From CAZQYB01 sp964582985 (lineage in GTDB: Bacteria; Planctomycetota; Phycisphaerae; Sedimentisphaerales; Anaerobacaceae): DNA of 36,024 nt. The position numbers and the translations under genes are program-made. The notes below the pieces were generated by a model that saw only the letters and a program-made list of their open reading frames with translations, was not told the origin of the DNA and did no database searches. How positions within the stretch are numbered: the first letter of the stretch is position 1; each line of letters opens with the position of its first letter. The DNA is taken from NCBI GenBank assembly GCA_964582985.1, contig CAZOUM010000030.1:1-36024 (forward strand), written 5' to 3'. Below are positions 27,873 through 36,024 of this stretch, piece after piece.

Positions 27873-30458
27873 ATGGCTACTACAAGGATTTATATTTTAG
27901 CTAAGGAGCTTGGGGTAAAGAGCGCTTCTATTGTCAAGAAGTGTCAGGATGAAGGTCTTGATGTTAAGAACCATATGTCGGTGATATCTGCCGGTTTGGC
28001 GGCGACTATTCGCGAATGGTTTAGCGAAGGCGAAAACATCATGACGGTTGAGACGGCCAAGAAGGTGGATTTGAAGAAGGTGCGGGTCAAGAAAAAGGCC
28101 AAACGAAAGGCACCGAAAAAGAAGGCGAAGGCAAAGAGAACAACAAAAAAGAAAGCAAAACCGACCGAGCTGACTGCCGAGGCCGTTGAGGCGGTCGCGG
28201 AAAAGCCAGAACCAACTGTAGAAGAGGTCCCTGAAGAAACTAAAGAAGAAGTTACTGCACCGCCGGAACCGGAGCCGGTATTGCCTGCTGGGCCTATTCT
28301 GGAAAAACCGGAGCCGGCAAAACTGAGCGGGCCACAGGTTATACGAGTGGAAGCGCCGGAGCCGACACGCCCTGCCGCGCCGAAGTCGAGAAAGAGATAC
28401 GATGCGGCTATTACTGAGCCGTTGATGTATAACGAGGCCGAAGATGATGGGCCGGCTTTCGTTGCGACCAAGGACAAGAAGCGCGGTGTAAAGCGATTTG
28501 GAGAAAGAACTCACGGGCGGCGGCGAGAACAGCATAGTCCAGAGACTCCGAGAAAAGTTAAGTACGGCACGTGGCGACAGACAGATATCGAAGAAAGACA
28601 GGCCCGTCTTGAAGCGGCGAGTGGTGAGAGCCTGCGACTGAGGCCGGTGCGAAAGATTGCCGTCCAAGTAGGCCGGGGAGTTGCCCCTCTGGTCAGGCCG
28701 AAGAAAGCCGTTGTAAGCGGGTCAATCGCGGTAAAGGATTTGTCGGCGGCACTGGCGGTTAAAACGGCGGATATTATTACCAAGTTGATGCAACAGGGGA
28801 TGATGGCGACGGCCAATCAGATTATAAGTTCCGAGGCTGCGGAACTTGTAGCTTTGGAATTCGGCGCCGAATTAGTGGTGGAACGCAAGGCCGGGCTTGA
28901 GGAACAGATACAGGCCGAATTTGAGGAACGCCAGAGAAAGAATCTTAAGAAGCGCTCTGTTGTAGCCACAATGCTTGGGCATGTTGACCATGGCAAGACC
29001 AGCTTGTTGGATAAGATTCGGTCATCTCAGACAGCAGCAGGGGAAGCCGGCGGTATCACTCAGCACATCGGTGCGTATCAAGTTGGCCGGGGCGACCATA
29101 AGGTGACATTCCTGGATACCCCCGGACATGAGGCTTTTACAGCTATGCGTGCCAGGGGCGCTAATATGACGGACGTCGCGGTCCTGGTGGTTGCCGCTGA
29201 TGACGGCGTGATGCCCCAGACCATCGAGGCAATAGCACACAGCAAGGCAGCGAACATTCCGGTTATTGTGGCGTTGAACAAGATAGATTTACCGGGTTGC
29301 GACATAAATCGCATCTACTCGCAGTTGGCTGAGCAGGAGCTGACGCCGACCGAATGGGGCGGGGAGACCGAGGTCGTTAAAACCAGCGCAGTTACCGGTG
29401 AGGGTATAAACGATTTGCTTGAACATCTTGATTATGTAGCTGAGCTGCTTGAGCTAAAAGCTGATGACACGATACCAGCGACCGGATGGGTAGTTGAAGC
29501 AAAGATGTCGGCAAAGCGAGGTCCGGCGGCAACGCTGTTAATCAAAGAAGGCAAACTAAGCAAAGGGGACGTAGTACTGGCCGGCGGCGCTTATGGGAGA
29601 GTTAAGACTTTGAAAAACAGCTACGGAAAAACCATAAAGACCGCGACAAGCTCGATGCCTGTGGAGATAACAGGTCTGAGCGATGTTCCTCAGGCAGGCG
29701 ACAGGTTTTACTGCCTCGATGATATCAACAGGGCCAAGGCTGCCGCTGAGGAAAACCAAATACGTTCAAGAGAAAGTTCACTGGCAGAACGGACCCAGGT
29801 TACGCTGGACAATTTGTTCAGCCAGATAGAAGCCGGTAATGTCAAAGAATTGAACCTTATCATCAGGGCCGACGTACAGGGTTCGGTGGATGTTTTGACG
29901 AAGTATTTGTCTGAGTTGAGTACCGAGGAAGTGAAGGTCAGGATTCTGCACGCAGCACCGGGTGGAATTACCGAGGGCGACGTTGTGCTTGCTGAGGCAT
30001 CGAATGCTATCGTTATCGGCTTTAATGTTGTTAGTGATGAACGCGCAGCAAAGATTGCGGAAGCCAAAGGTGTTGACGTAAGACTCTACGACGTCATCTA
30101 CCGGATAACAGAGGACTTACAGAAGTCTATGGTCGGTCTGCTTGAGCCGGAGGAGATAGAGAAGTCGCTTGGCAGAGCAGTAGTAAGAACAACGTTCAGG
30201 ATTTCAAGAATTGGTACGATAGCCGGCTGCTACGTTAGCGACGGTGTGGCGACTAAAAACGCGAAGGTGCGTTTGATACGCGATAATGTTGTGACCAGGG
30301 GTGAACTGAGCATAGAATCTTTGAAACGTTTCAAGGATGATGTTCGCGATGTCAAAGCCGGGCTGGAGTGCGGCATTAAGTTAGCGAAATTCGACGATGT
30401 TAAGTCCGACGACGTTTTGCACTTTTACGAAATAGTGAAGGTGGCCAGGACCCTCTAA
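27873..30458 (+). CDS. infB: Translation initiation factor IF-2
   Basis: GTPase that delivers initiator tRNA to the 30S subunit and promotes subunit joining. 861 residues. IF2_N-type domain at ~1-50, a long Lys/Pro/Glu-rich linker (~65-270), a second IF2_N-type domain (~283-345), then the G domain (~365-530) with GHVDHGKT (369-376), DTPGHEAF (from 415) and NKID (469-472). The translation-factor domains II to IV follow and the protein ends normally. The start ATG (27873) has no clear Shine-Dalgarno sequence. It is 66 bases downstream of nusA, in the same operon. Confidence 0.97.
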   Translation: MATTRIYILAKELGVKSASIVKKCQDEGLDVKNHMSVISAGLAATIREWFSEGENIMTVETAKKVDLKKVRVKKKAKRKAPKKKAKAKRTTKKKAKPTELTAEAVEAVAEKPEPTVEEVPEETKEEVTAPPEPEPVLPAGPILEKPEPAKLSGPQVIRVEAPEPTRPAAPKSRKRYDAAITEPLMYNEAEDDGPAFVATKDKKRGVKRFGERTHGRRREQHSPETPRKVKYGTWRQTDIEERQARLEAASGESLRLRPVRKIAVQVGRGVAPLVRPKKAVVSGSIAVKDLSAALAVKTADIITKLMQQGMMATANQIISSEAAELVALEFGAELVVERKAGLEEQIQAEFEERQRKNLKKRSVVATMLGHVDHGKTSLLDKIRSSQTAAGEAGGITQHIGAYQVGRGDHKVTFLDTPGHEAFTAMRARGANMTDVAVLVVAADDGVMPQTIEAIAHSKAANIPVIVALNKIDLPGCDINRIYSQLAEQELTPTEWGGETEVVKTSAVTGEGINDLLEHLDYVAELLELKADDTIPATGWVVEAKMSAKRGPAATLLIKEGKLSKGDVVLAGGAYGRVKTLKNSYGKTIKTATSSMPVEITGLSDVPQAGDRFYCLDDINRAKAAAEENQIRSRESSLAERTQVTLDNLFSQIEAGNVKELNLIIRADVQGSVDVLTKYLSELSTEEVKVRILHAAPGGITEGDVVLAEASNAIVIGFNVVSDERAAKIAEAKGVDVRLYDVIYRITEDLQKSMVGLLEPEEIEKSLGRAVVRTTFRISRIGTIAGCYVSDGVATKNAKVRLIRDNVVTRGELSIESLKRFKDDVRDVKAGLECGIKLAKFDDVKSDDVLHFYEIVKVARTL

Positions 30459-30459
30459 A

Positions 30460-30494
30460 TTGACAATTGATGATTGCATATTGACTATTGAAAG
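30460..30494. repeat. Short degenerate heptamer run (TTGNNNN x5)
   Basis: Directly after the infB stop, five consecutive 7-base units all start with TTG (TTGACAA, TTGATGA, TTGCATA, TTGACTA, TTGAAAG). It is a degenerate, unrelated-sequence analogue of the 25315 array. Confidence 0.5.
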
Positions 30495-30544
30495 AGAAAT
30501 CAGAATTCAAACGCGGTAGTCAATAAGAAATAGTAAACGGTCAA

Positions 30545-30931
30545 ATGCCGACGAGAAGGCAGGAAAAAGTAGCTCGTGCAGTAAAAGAAGCGGTCAGTGA
30601 CGCTATTGCCAACCATCTCAATGACCCTCGTATTGAAGGATTCGTGAGTGTTACGAGAGTTGATATGGCTGCTGATTTGCGTAGTGCCGAGGTGTATCTT
30701 AGTCTTTTCGGCAAAGACGAAGCAGCGCAGAAGAAGACTTTTGCGGCGATAACACACGCAAGGTCCAGAATACAATCGCTGCTGGGTCGCAGGCTGCATA
30801 GTAAGTTTTGCCCTGTTTTGCGTTTTCACAGGGACGAGGGATTCAAGAAGACGCTGGAAACCATGAAATTGATAGACCAGGCGGCAAGTGAGTTAAAAGA
30901 GAAGGATTCGGTTGAGCAAGAGCAGGATTGA
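30545..30931 (+). CDS. rbfA: Ribosome-binding factor A
   Basis: 30S maturation factor that helps process the 16S rRNA 5' end and is needed at low temperature in model bacteria. 128 residues, the normal size. Matches the family along its length: the N-terminal helix (RRQEKVARAVKEAVSDAI), the VTRVDMAADLRSAEVYLS strand region with a single KH-like fold, and the late LRFHRDEG. The start ATG has no obvious Shine-Dalgarno sequence. Third gene of the nusA cluster, 86 bases after infB. Confidence 0.95.
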   Translation: MPTRRQEKVARAVKEAVSDAIANHLNDPRIEGFVSVTRVDMAADLRSAEVYLSLFGKDEAAQKKTFAAITHARSRIQSLLGRRLHSKFCPVLRFHRDEGFKKTLETMKLIDQAASELKEKDSVEQEQD

Positions 30932-30999
30932 GCTCTTGTTGTCCGGCAGCTATTGGGTTCAAGATATTACGCCGAACCGAGGATAAAGCAGAGGCCTTT

Positions 31000-31701
31000 A
31001 TGAAAAACAGCAAAGAGTATTCTCGAAAAGTACAAAAGTTATACCGCTCATTGAAGCGCAAGTATGGAAGAGTTCAAGATGTAACATACGATGAGCCGGT
31101 GGAGGCCTTAGTTTGCGCTATTGTCAGCGAGAACATAACTGAGAAGGCGGCTCGATCGGCGATGAGGCGATTTGCCGATTATTTTATTGATTTGAATGAT
31201 TTGCGCGTTTCGCGAGCAGATGAAATCGTCGAAGTGTTAGGGTCGGATACACCCGTTACAAGGGACATAGCTTTAACACTGAGCGGGGCCTTGAGCGCTG
31301 TATTCGATAAATATAATACGATTAGCTTAAAGGCGATGAAGAGGATTAGCAAACGGCCTGCCAAGCAGGCCCTTGAGAAGATGAACGGCGTGAGCCCTTT
31401 TGTGCTGAATTATTGTATGGTGACGTCGCTGGAGGGTCATGCCATACCGCTTACAAGAAAGATGATGGATTATCTAAGGAGCGAGGAGCTGGTTCACCCG
31501 GGAGCTGATGAGGAGGAGATAGAGGGTTTTTTGGCCAGGCAGATTTCGGCAGAAAGCGGATACGAGTTTTATGTTCTGTTGCGGCGCGAGAGCGAATCCT
31601 ATAAACCCAAGAGGAAAACTGCTCGTATAGCGAAAACGAAGGCTACGCCCAAAAGCGAAAAGAAGAAGAAAGCGACCCGTACGAGGACACGCAAGAAGTA
31701 A
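31000..31701 (+). CDS. HhH-GPD (endonuclease III-like) protein lacking catalytic residues
   Basis: 233 residues from ATG 31000; a TTG at 30928 overlapping rbfA is rejected. The helical core matches the endonuclease III/HhH-GPD fold: an N-terminal helix with EALVCAIVSENITEKAA where the family has its Q/N-containing motif, a hairpin (LEKMNGVSPFV, ~125-135) and the following helix. At the family's catalytic Lys (GVGxKTA) there is Phe134, and at the catalytic Asp (PVDTH) there is Thr152 in PLTRK. The C-terminal Fe-S cysteines are missing. A Lys/Arg-rich tail (~192-233) suggests nucleic acid binding. So it probably binds DNA or RNA without glycosylase activity. It lies between rbfA and hisG. Confidence 0.75.
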   Translation: MKNSKEYSRKVQKLYRSLKRKYGRVQDVTYDEPVEALVCAIVSENITEKAARSAMRRFADYFIDLNDLRVSRADEIVEVLGSDTPVTRDIALTLSGALSAVFDKYNTISLKAMKRISKRPAKQALEKMNGVSPFVLNYCMVTSLEGHAIPLTRKMMDYLRSEELVHPGADEEEIEGFLARQISAESGYEFYVLLRRESESYKPKRKTARIAKTKATPKSEKKKKATRTRTRKK

Positions 31702-31724
31702 AAAGAAAGGAAAGATGTTTTAGG

Positions 31725-32615
31725 ATGTCAAAGGACATATCAAAGAAAGAGGTACTGAAGTTAGGCCTTCCTGCCGGCAGTTTACAAGATGCGACGATTG
31801 AGCTTTTCGGCCAAGCGGGGTTTCACATTTTGGATTCGGGGAGGAGTTATTCACCGCGTATAGATGATGAGCAGATTCAGCCAATTATGTTGCGTGCACA
31901 GGAGATGAGCAGATACGTCGCCGACGGCGTTCTCGATGCCGGTATCACCGGATATGACTGGATAACGGAGAGCGGCTCGGACGTGGTTGAGGTTGCCGAA
32001 CTCGTCTACAGCAAGACTACGAGCGAACCGACCAGGTGGGTGTTGGCGGTGCCCGATGAGTCGAAAGTGACCAAGCCGAAGGACCTGCAGGGGGGTGTAG
32101 TCGCAACCGAACTGGTTAATGTCACGAAGAAGTATTTTTCAGACAAAAACATTGATGTGAAAGTCGAATTCAGCTGGGGTGCCACCGAGGTAAAGGGTCG
32201 GCTGGTGGATGCGATAGTGGAGCTTACCGAGACGGGGTCAACCTTGCGGGCAAATAATCTGCGAATGATAGACACAGTGATAGTCTCTACGACAAGGTTC
32301 ATAGCAAATAAGCAGGCCTGGCAGGACAAATTCAAACGGGCCAAGATAGAAAGTATTTCCATTTTGCTTAATGCAGCGATTGACGCCCGCAGCAGGGTCG
32401 GTTTGAAGATGAACGTAAAAAAGAGCGAGTTGGAGTCGATATTGAAAATCTTACCTGCTGAGAGGAGCCCGACTATTTCGAGTTTAGCTGATTCCGATTA
32501 TGTTGCGATTGAGGTGATTATCGAAGATAAGATTGAGCGGTCTTTGGTTCCGGCTTTGAAGCGCGCCGGGGCGTCAGGAATAATCACTTATCCTCTCAAT
32601 AAAGTCATCCACTAA
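31725..32615 (+). CDS. hisG: ATP phosphoribosyltransferase (long form)
   Basis: Catalyses the first step of histidine synthesis, ATP plus PRPP to phosphoribosyl-ATP. 296 residues, the length of the homohexameric long form with a C-terminal ACT-like domain (~220-296) for histidine feedback. Motifs: LPAGSLQDATIELF near the N-terminus, DAGITGYDW (~71-79), and the PRPP-binding loop LTETGSTLRANNL (~167-179). The start ATG at 31725 follows an AGAAAGGA-like site by 13 bases, with a start-stop triplet pair ATG TTT TAG (31715-31723) in between. No other his genes are nearby. Confidence 0.95.
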   Translation: MSKDISKKEVLKLGLPAGSLQDATIELFGQAGFHILDSGRSYSPRIDDEQIQPIMLRAQEMSRYVADGVLDAGITGYDWITESGSDVVEVAELVYSKTTSEPTRWVLAVPDESKVTKPKDLQGGVVATELVNVTKKYFSDKNIDVKVEFSWGATEVKGRLVDAIVELTETGSTLRANNLRMIDTVIVSTTRFIANKQAWQDKFKRAKIESISILLNAAIDARSRVGLKMNVKKSELESILKILPAERSPTISSLADSDYVAIEVIIEDKIERSLVPALKRAGASGIITYPLNKVIH

Positions 32616-32653
32616 TTGAGCGTTTCGTATTTTGTGTTTTTGTTCGCGAAATA

Positions 32654-34495
32654 TTAGTCGGCAGTACCACTCGTATTAAGCTCCTTGAATTCGAAGAAGA
32701 AGCCGTCGGGCCTGCTGAGGCCATAAGAAGCGAACAAGCCAAAATACTTGCGGACGGTGTCGAATTCGGGCAGAAGACTGAAATTAAATAGTTCGGCGGC
32801 CTCCATGGGACCGAACCCGACCGAAGATGAGTTGGCGCCGCCCTGGAAGTTCGGGCCCCATAGTGTGGTTGTTTTGCCTTCCTTCGCCAATTTCCAGAGC
32901 AGTTCGGCCGAGGCTGCGATGTCTCCCAGGCGTGCCAGCCCTACAACCGAAGGGATGGTGGATTTGGCGGTGGTAAACCACTTTGCTGAACCCATTGAAG
33001 TATCGTCGGTACTGCTTAATCCGCGAATGGCGCGTTCAATAGTTGATTCGGCCCCGAAGAGCAAGTGAGTGTCAGTGATGGTAAATGCAAAAGTAGGCCC
33101 TTGCGGAGCAGTTGGTGCGGTTGGCGGTTGCATAGGCGTTCTTCCCATGGGGAAAAATGGCAAGCCCGGCATACTGATTAGATAAATCGTGTGGCCCAGA
33201 AGCTCGCGCCTGGCGTCGGGGTTGTTCGGGGCTATCAGCTTACTGTGAAGAAGTGAGAGGGATTTTTCCAGGGCTTTGGCATTATTTACCGCGAGGGCAA
33301 TGAACGTTTCCGTCGGATTCGAATCGGTGGAAAACGGTTTATTGATACTCTGGGCGAAAACGATTTGTGAGCCTAAGTGGTCTACGATGTCACGCTTTAG
33401 CTGCACTGCGGGTTCGCCTTCGGGACTGGCGGGAAGCAGCGGCATATACAATACCGCGGCAAACTGAGGTGAGAAACTCATGAGGATATTGCCGAGTTCA
33501 CTATATGCTTTCTTGATGTTGAGATTTAGGAATGTCGCTGAGCAGGCTGATGCGGGGATAAATCGTGGTGGTCTTACGGCGGCGGATTCGAGAGCAAGCA
33601 TTTTGCAAACACCTTTTTTTGTGCCGTTAATTTTCAAGAGTGCTTTACCCTGACAAGAGCTGCCGGGACTTCTGGCCAGGCCCATTGAGCAGCCGAGAGA
33701 CGCAACATTATCAAAGCCCAGATTGGTCATTGTTGTTTTTGCTTTGCCGGTGGTGTCTTCGGAAACTGCCATTTTGATGAGCTGTTTCATATTAAGATAG
33801 AAATCAATGTCGTGATAAGGACCGATGGCTTTCGTGGTGGCGGTGTAGTCGCTGTCACCGGCCAAAGTCGGGCTGGTGGCGCCTTTGGCATGTGCGACAA
33901 CAAATTTGAGAAGTTCGATATTTGTCGAGGCTATGAAGCAGTCATCAATAAAGCAGTGATTAAAGGGGGTCCCGTCTTCGTCAACTGTTATGCCGATAGT
34001 GACGCCGCGGTAGTCTTCGTTTTTCTTTTGGTGTCCGCCAAGCTCGGTATTTTTTTTGAGCATTGTTTTTACAGCTTCTTTGATTTTGTCGATTTTTGGG
34101 CCCCACTGGGTTATCATGACAAGCGGCGGCACATTGGCGTCTTTGGTTTGTTCGTTGACCACTAAAGCAACGGCCGCTCTGCCTTCAGGCAACAGCTTAG
34201 TATTGAAAAGCGTCCTGAAGATGTCATTTTCGTCAAGTTTCTGTACTTTCTCGCGCAACTTTGTTTCTGCATTTTCAACAAAGGCGCGCATTGCCGGGTC
34301 TTTGTAAAGTTTGTAAGGGCTGGTTTTTTCAAACTGAGTTTTGAGTTGGGCGAAATTGGCGACGTCCACCAGGAAAACCGTTTCGGGCGGGACAAGTTTG
34401 GCAGTTTTTGGCAATGTCCCGGCAGAGGCACAAGCTGATGCAAATACGGTAGAGACGATGACTGCAAGAGATATTCTTTTCGGAGCGTGTTTCAT
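32654..34495 (-). CDS. Secreted DUF3352-like protein of unknown function
   Basis: 613 residues. ATG at 34495 with a poor binding site. Signal peptide about 1-26 (SLAVIVSTVFASACASAG). The opening of the mature protein (LVPPETVFLVDVANFAQLKTQF) and the repeated alpha/beta layout resemble the DUF3352-type proteins frequent in planctomycetes and cyanobacteria. A Pro-rich patch lies near residue 460. No catalytic motif is seen. It follows the HtrA-like protease gene by 79 bases on the same strand, so the two may be co-transcribed. It is convergent with hisG. Confidence 0.7.
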   Translation of the reverse strand: MKHAPKRISLAVIVSTVFASACASAGTLPKTAKLVPPETVFLVDVANFAQLKTQFEKTSPYKLYKDPAMRAFVENAETKLREKVQKLDENDIFRTLFNTKLLPEGRAAVALVVNEQTKDANVPPLVMITQWGPKIDKIKEAVKTMLKKNTELGGHQKKNEDYRGVTIGITVDEDGTPFNHCFIDDCFIASTNIELLKFVVAHAKGATSPTLAGDSDYTATTKAIGPYHDIDFYLNMKQLIKMAVSEDTTGKAKTTMTNLGFDNVASLGCSMGLARSPGSSCQGKALLKINGTKKGVCKMLALESAAVRPPRFIPASACSATFLNLNIKKAYSELGNILMSFSPQFAAVLYMPLLPASPEGEPAVQLKRDIVDHLGSQIVFAQSINKPFSTDSNPTETFIALAVNNAKALEKSLSLLHSKLIAPNNPDARRELLGHTIYLISMPGLPFFPMGRTPMQPPTAPTAPQGPTFAFTITDTHLLFGAESTIERAIRGLSSTDDTSMGSAKWFTTAKSTIPSVVGLARLGDIAASAELLWKLAKEGKTTTLWGPNFQGGANSSSVGFGPMEAAELFNFSLLPEFDTVRKYFGLFASYGLSRPDGFFFEFKELNTSGTAD

Positions 34496-34533
34496 TTTTG
34501 AGGCCTTTCGGTTTTTTTGGTTTTTGATATTCG

Positions 34534-34575
34534 GTCGTCAGCGTTTAGTTATTTGTCGTTTACTTCGCTGACGAC
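34534..34575 (-). promoter_or_regulatory. Inverted repeat overlapping the protease stop codon
   Basis: GTCGTCAGCG (34534-34543) and CGCTGACGAC (34566-34575) form a perfect 10-base stem with a 22-base loop. There is no T-run, so it is more likely an mRNA-stabilising or processing stem than a terminator. Confidence 0.45.
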
Positions 34576-35576
34576 TATTTAGTTTTTTCCAGGGATTTCG
34601 GCTTGGCCTTAATGCGTCTCCGATTCGGCTGGAGGTATCTGAAACCGCTGTTCGGGTTGTCCTTATCGTATGCGAAGGCGTCGCGGTTTTCTATGAAATG
34701 CTTTAGGTAGTCCACTGGTATGGCGAAGCCGAGTCCGCCGAAGAATATATATCCCATATTTGTGACGCCGATGACCTCGCCGGCCAGATTGAACAAAGGT
34801 CCGCCCGAGTTGCCGGGATTTAAATCGGCGTTGGTCTGGATGTAAACGAGCCCTTCAAAAGCCCTGTTTCTTGTGCTGATGACGCCGTCGGTGACGGTTC
34901 GCTCCAGGCCGAGTGGGTTGCCGATAGCAAAGACCTCTTCGCCTACTTTGATGTGGTCGATATCGCCGAGGTAAGCAAATTTAACTTTTGTGTCGCCGAG
35001 GTCTTCGATTTTCAATAATGCCAGGTCAACAAAGGGGTTGATAGCTTCGATTTTGACTTTTTTGTGTTTCTCTTTTTCGAAGCCGTTCTTTGCTTTTCGA
35101 AAGACAGTGACTTCAATCTTTGTTTCCCTTTCTATCACGTGATGATTTGTTATCAGGTACCCTTCTTCATTGATAAAGAAGCCTGAGCCCATCCCTGCGG
35201 GGCTGGAGACTTTTACGACCGCTTCGGAAACCGCCTTTACGCCTCTTTCGATAGTCGTTTTTTTCAGGTTAGCGGTTCTGTATAACTGACCGGCGGGTCG
35301 CTCTGACTCGCCGGCTTCCAAATCATTGGCGTCCAGGCTGTTAGCGCCGACGTCCTGGGCCTCAAGCGTTTTGGTATATTCGTATTCGAGTATCTTTTCT
35401 TTTGGAATCGTGATAACAGTTACGCCGATATCGACATAAATAACCGTTTCCTTTTCGGCGAGGATATCGCCGGTTAATCGCTGGCCTTCTTTTAGAACAA
35501 TCCTATCGGCCAAGCAAATCCCGGCAATACGCAAAACAAGCAGAAAACTTATAACAGCAACACCACGGAATTTCAT
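34575..35576 (-). CDS. HtrA/DegP-like trypsin-fold serine protease without PDZ domain
   Basis: 333 residues from ATG 35576 with GGAG six bases upstream; the TTG 21 bases earlier is rejected. Signal peptide about 1-24. A small SH3-like beta segment (~25-66, LKEGQRLTGDI) precedes the S1C protease domain (~110-295) with His146 (TNHHVI), Asp184 (PFVDLALL) and Ser257 (NPGNSGGPL), a full triad. The protein ends shortly after the protease domain with a basic tail (RRRIKAKPK), so the PDZ domains of DegP/DegS are absent. Exported, probably a periplasmic or envelope quality-control protease; the regulator of its activity is not apparent. Confidence 0.92.
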   Translation of the reverse strand: MKFRGVAVISFLLVLRIAGICLADRIVLKEGQRLTGDILAEKETVIYVDIGVTVITIPKEKILEYEYTKTLEAQDVGANSLDANDLEAGESERPAGQLYRTANLKKTTIERGVKAVSEAVVKVSSPAGMGSGFFINEEGYLITNHHVIERETKIEVTVFRKAKNGFEKEKHKKVKIEAINPFVDLALLKIEDLGDTKVKFAYLGDIDHIKVGEEVFAIGNPLGLERTVTDGVISTRNRAFEGLVYIQTNADLNPGNSGGPLFNLAGEVIGVTNMGYIFFGGLGFAIPVDYLKHFIENRDAFAYDKDNPNSGFRYLQPNRRRIKAKPKSLEKTK

Positions 35577-35765
35577 AAGTGACTCCGAGTTCAACAACTA
35601 TATATTTGCCGGTGTTCTTGCCGGGAGCATTTAGTGAGAAAATACTTTATGCTCTTAGCGGAATCCATTGTAAGGGTTATCCGTTTTTAATGCAAATAGA
35701 AAATGCGCAGGCTGAGCAACAATCAGGCGGGGTCTTTTGAGTAATAAGATTTGGCAAAATAGATG
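35577..35765. other. Intergenic stretch upstream of the HtrA-like gene
   Basis: About 190 bases with no supported gene; expected to hold the promoter of the protease gene. The frame at 35655-35975 is not supported as a whole. Confidence 0.45.
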
Positions 35766-35798
35766 AAAAGGACCGGCGGTATTTGGACTGCCAGTCCT
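35766..35798 (-). terminator. Terminator of a minus-strand gene at the right edge
   Basis: On the minus strand AGGACTGGC (35798-35790) pairs with GCCGGTCCT (35777-35769), one G-T, followed by a short T-run. It lies ~25 bases after the in-frame stop at 35824 and supports a real gene ending there. Confidence 0.6.
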
Positions 35799-35823
35799 AA
35801 TTTGACCTTCTAATCTGATTTGC

Positions 35824-36024
35824 TTATTGTGTGTGAATTTCGATGCAGCCCGCCATTGGCGGGTCAAACAGCGCAAAAGCTCTGAAATTAACCACAGAAT
35901 CCTGGTCAAGGTCCGCTCCGCCAAAACCGCAAAGTCTAAAAAAGTCCACATATCAGTCCCACCAACCCCAATCAATTATCTCGACGGTATCGCTTCCATA
36001 GAAGTATTGGCCTGACTCTAACTT
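35824..36024 (-). pseudogene. Frameshifted dockerin-type C-terminus (gene enters from right edge)
   Basis: Reading the minus strand from the edge gives YGSDTVEIIDWGWWD, then an in-frame TGA (35955-35953), then on the same frame ADLDQDSVVNFRAFALF and a stop at 35826-35824. In a second frame the middle piece reads MWTFLDFAVLAE, which is what a first dockerin repeat would look like. The two halves of a dockerin pair are thus present but separated by a frame change next to a run of six T. This is either a decaying gene or an indel error in the assembly. Most of the gene lies outside the window. Confidence 0.4.

Overview
The window looks like a chromosomal segment of an anaerobic or marine member of the Planctomycetota, most likely Phycisphaerae (Sedimentisphaerales-like). 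This is inferred from gene content: very large secreted proteins built from LamG, fibronectin-III-like, Calx-beta and dockerin-type modules; a Tat-exported sugar-isomerase-like protein; an ECF sigma factor followed by a small one-pass membrane protein; a GTP-type PEP carboxykinase; and a nusA-infB-rbfA cluster. No 16S or ribosomal protein operon is present to confirm the taxon.

Layout. 1-3436 (minus): a Tat-signal L-fucose-isomerase-like protein cut by the left edge, and pckG. 3800-7513 (plus): secreted Calx-beta/LamG/propeller/dockerin protein. 7617-9897 (minus): three-gene operon of ECF sigma factor, membrane protein with an ATGA overlap, and secreted hypothetical protein. 10406-15178 (plus): secreted subtilisin-like protease with internal dockerin and two LamG modules. 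15344-19105 and 19640-24598 (minus): two tandem, partly paralogous LamG/FN3 proteins. 24599-26570: a 2 kb gene-poor stretch with a nested inverted repeat, a strictly in-register heptanucleotide array of 42 units, a C-rich tract, and a promoter-to-terminator unit that may be a small RNA or nusA leader. 26571-32615 (plus): nusA, infB, rbfA, a degenerate HhH-GPD protein and hisG. 32654-35576 (minus): secreted DUF3352-like protein preceded by an HtrA-like protease without PDZ. 35766-36024 (minus): the apparently frameshifted 3' end and terminator of another dockerin-type gene.

How it fits together. The 3.8-24.6 kb block reads as an extracellular polymer-binding and processing locus: four giant exported proteins with carbohydrate-binding-like folds and EF-hand dockerin repeats, one of them a protease, next to an ECF sigma cassette that could control part of it (inference). 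The 26.5-32.6 kb block is translation and transcription housekeeping. The most unusual items are the heptamer array, the candidate nusA leader or small RNA, dockerin repeats separated by a LamG domain in two paralogs, and an endonuclease-III-like protein that has lost both catalytic residues.
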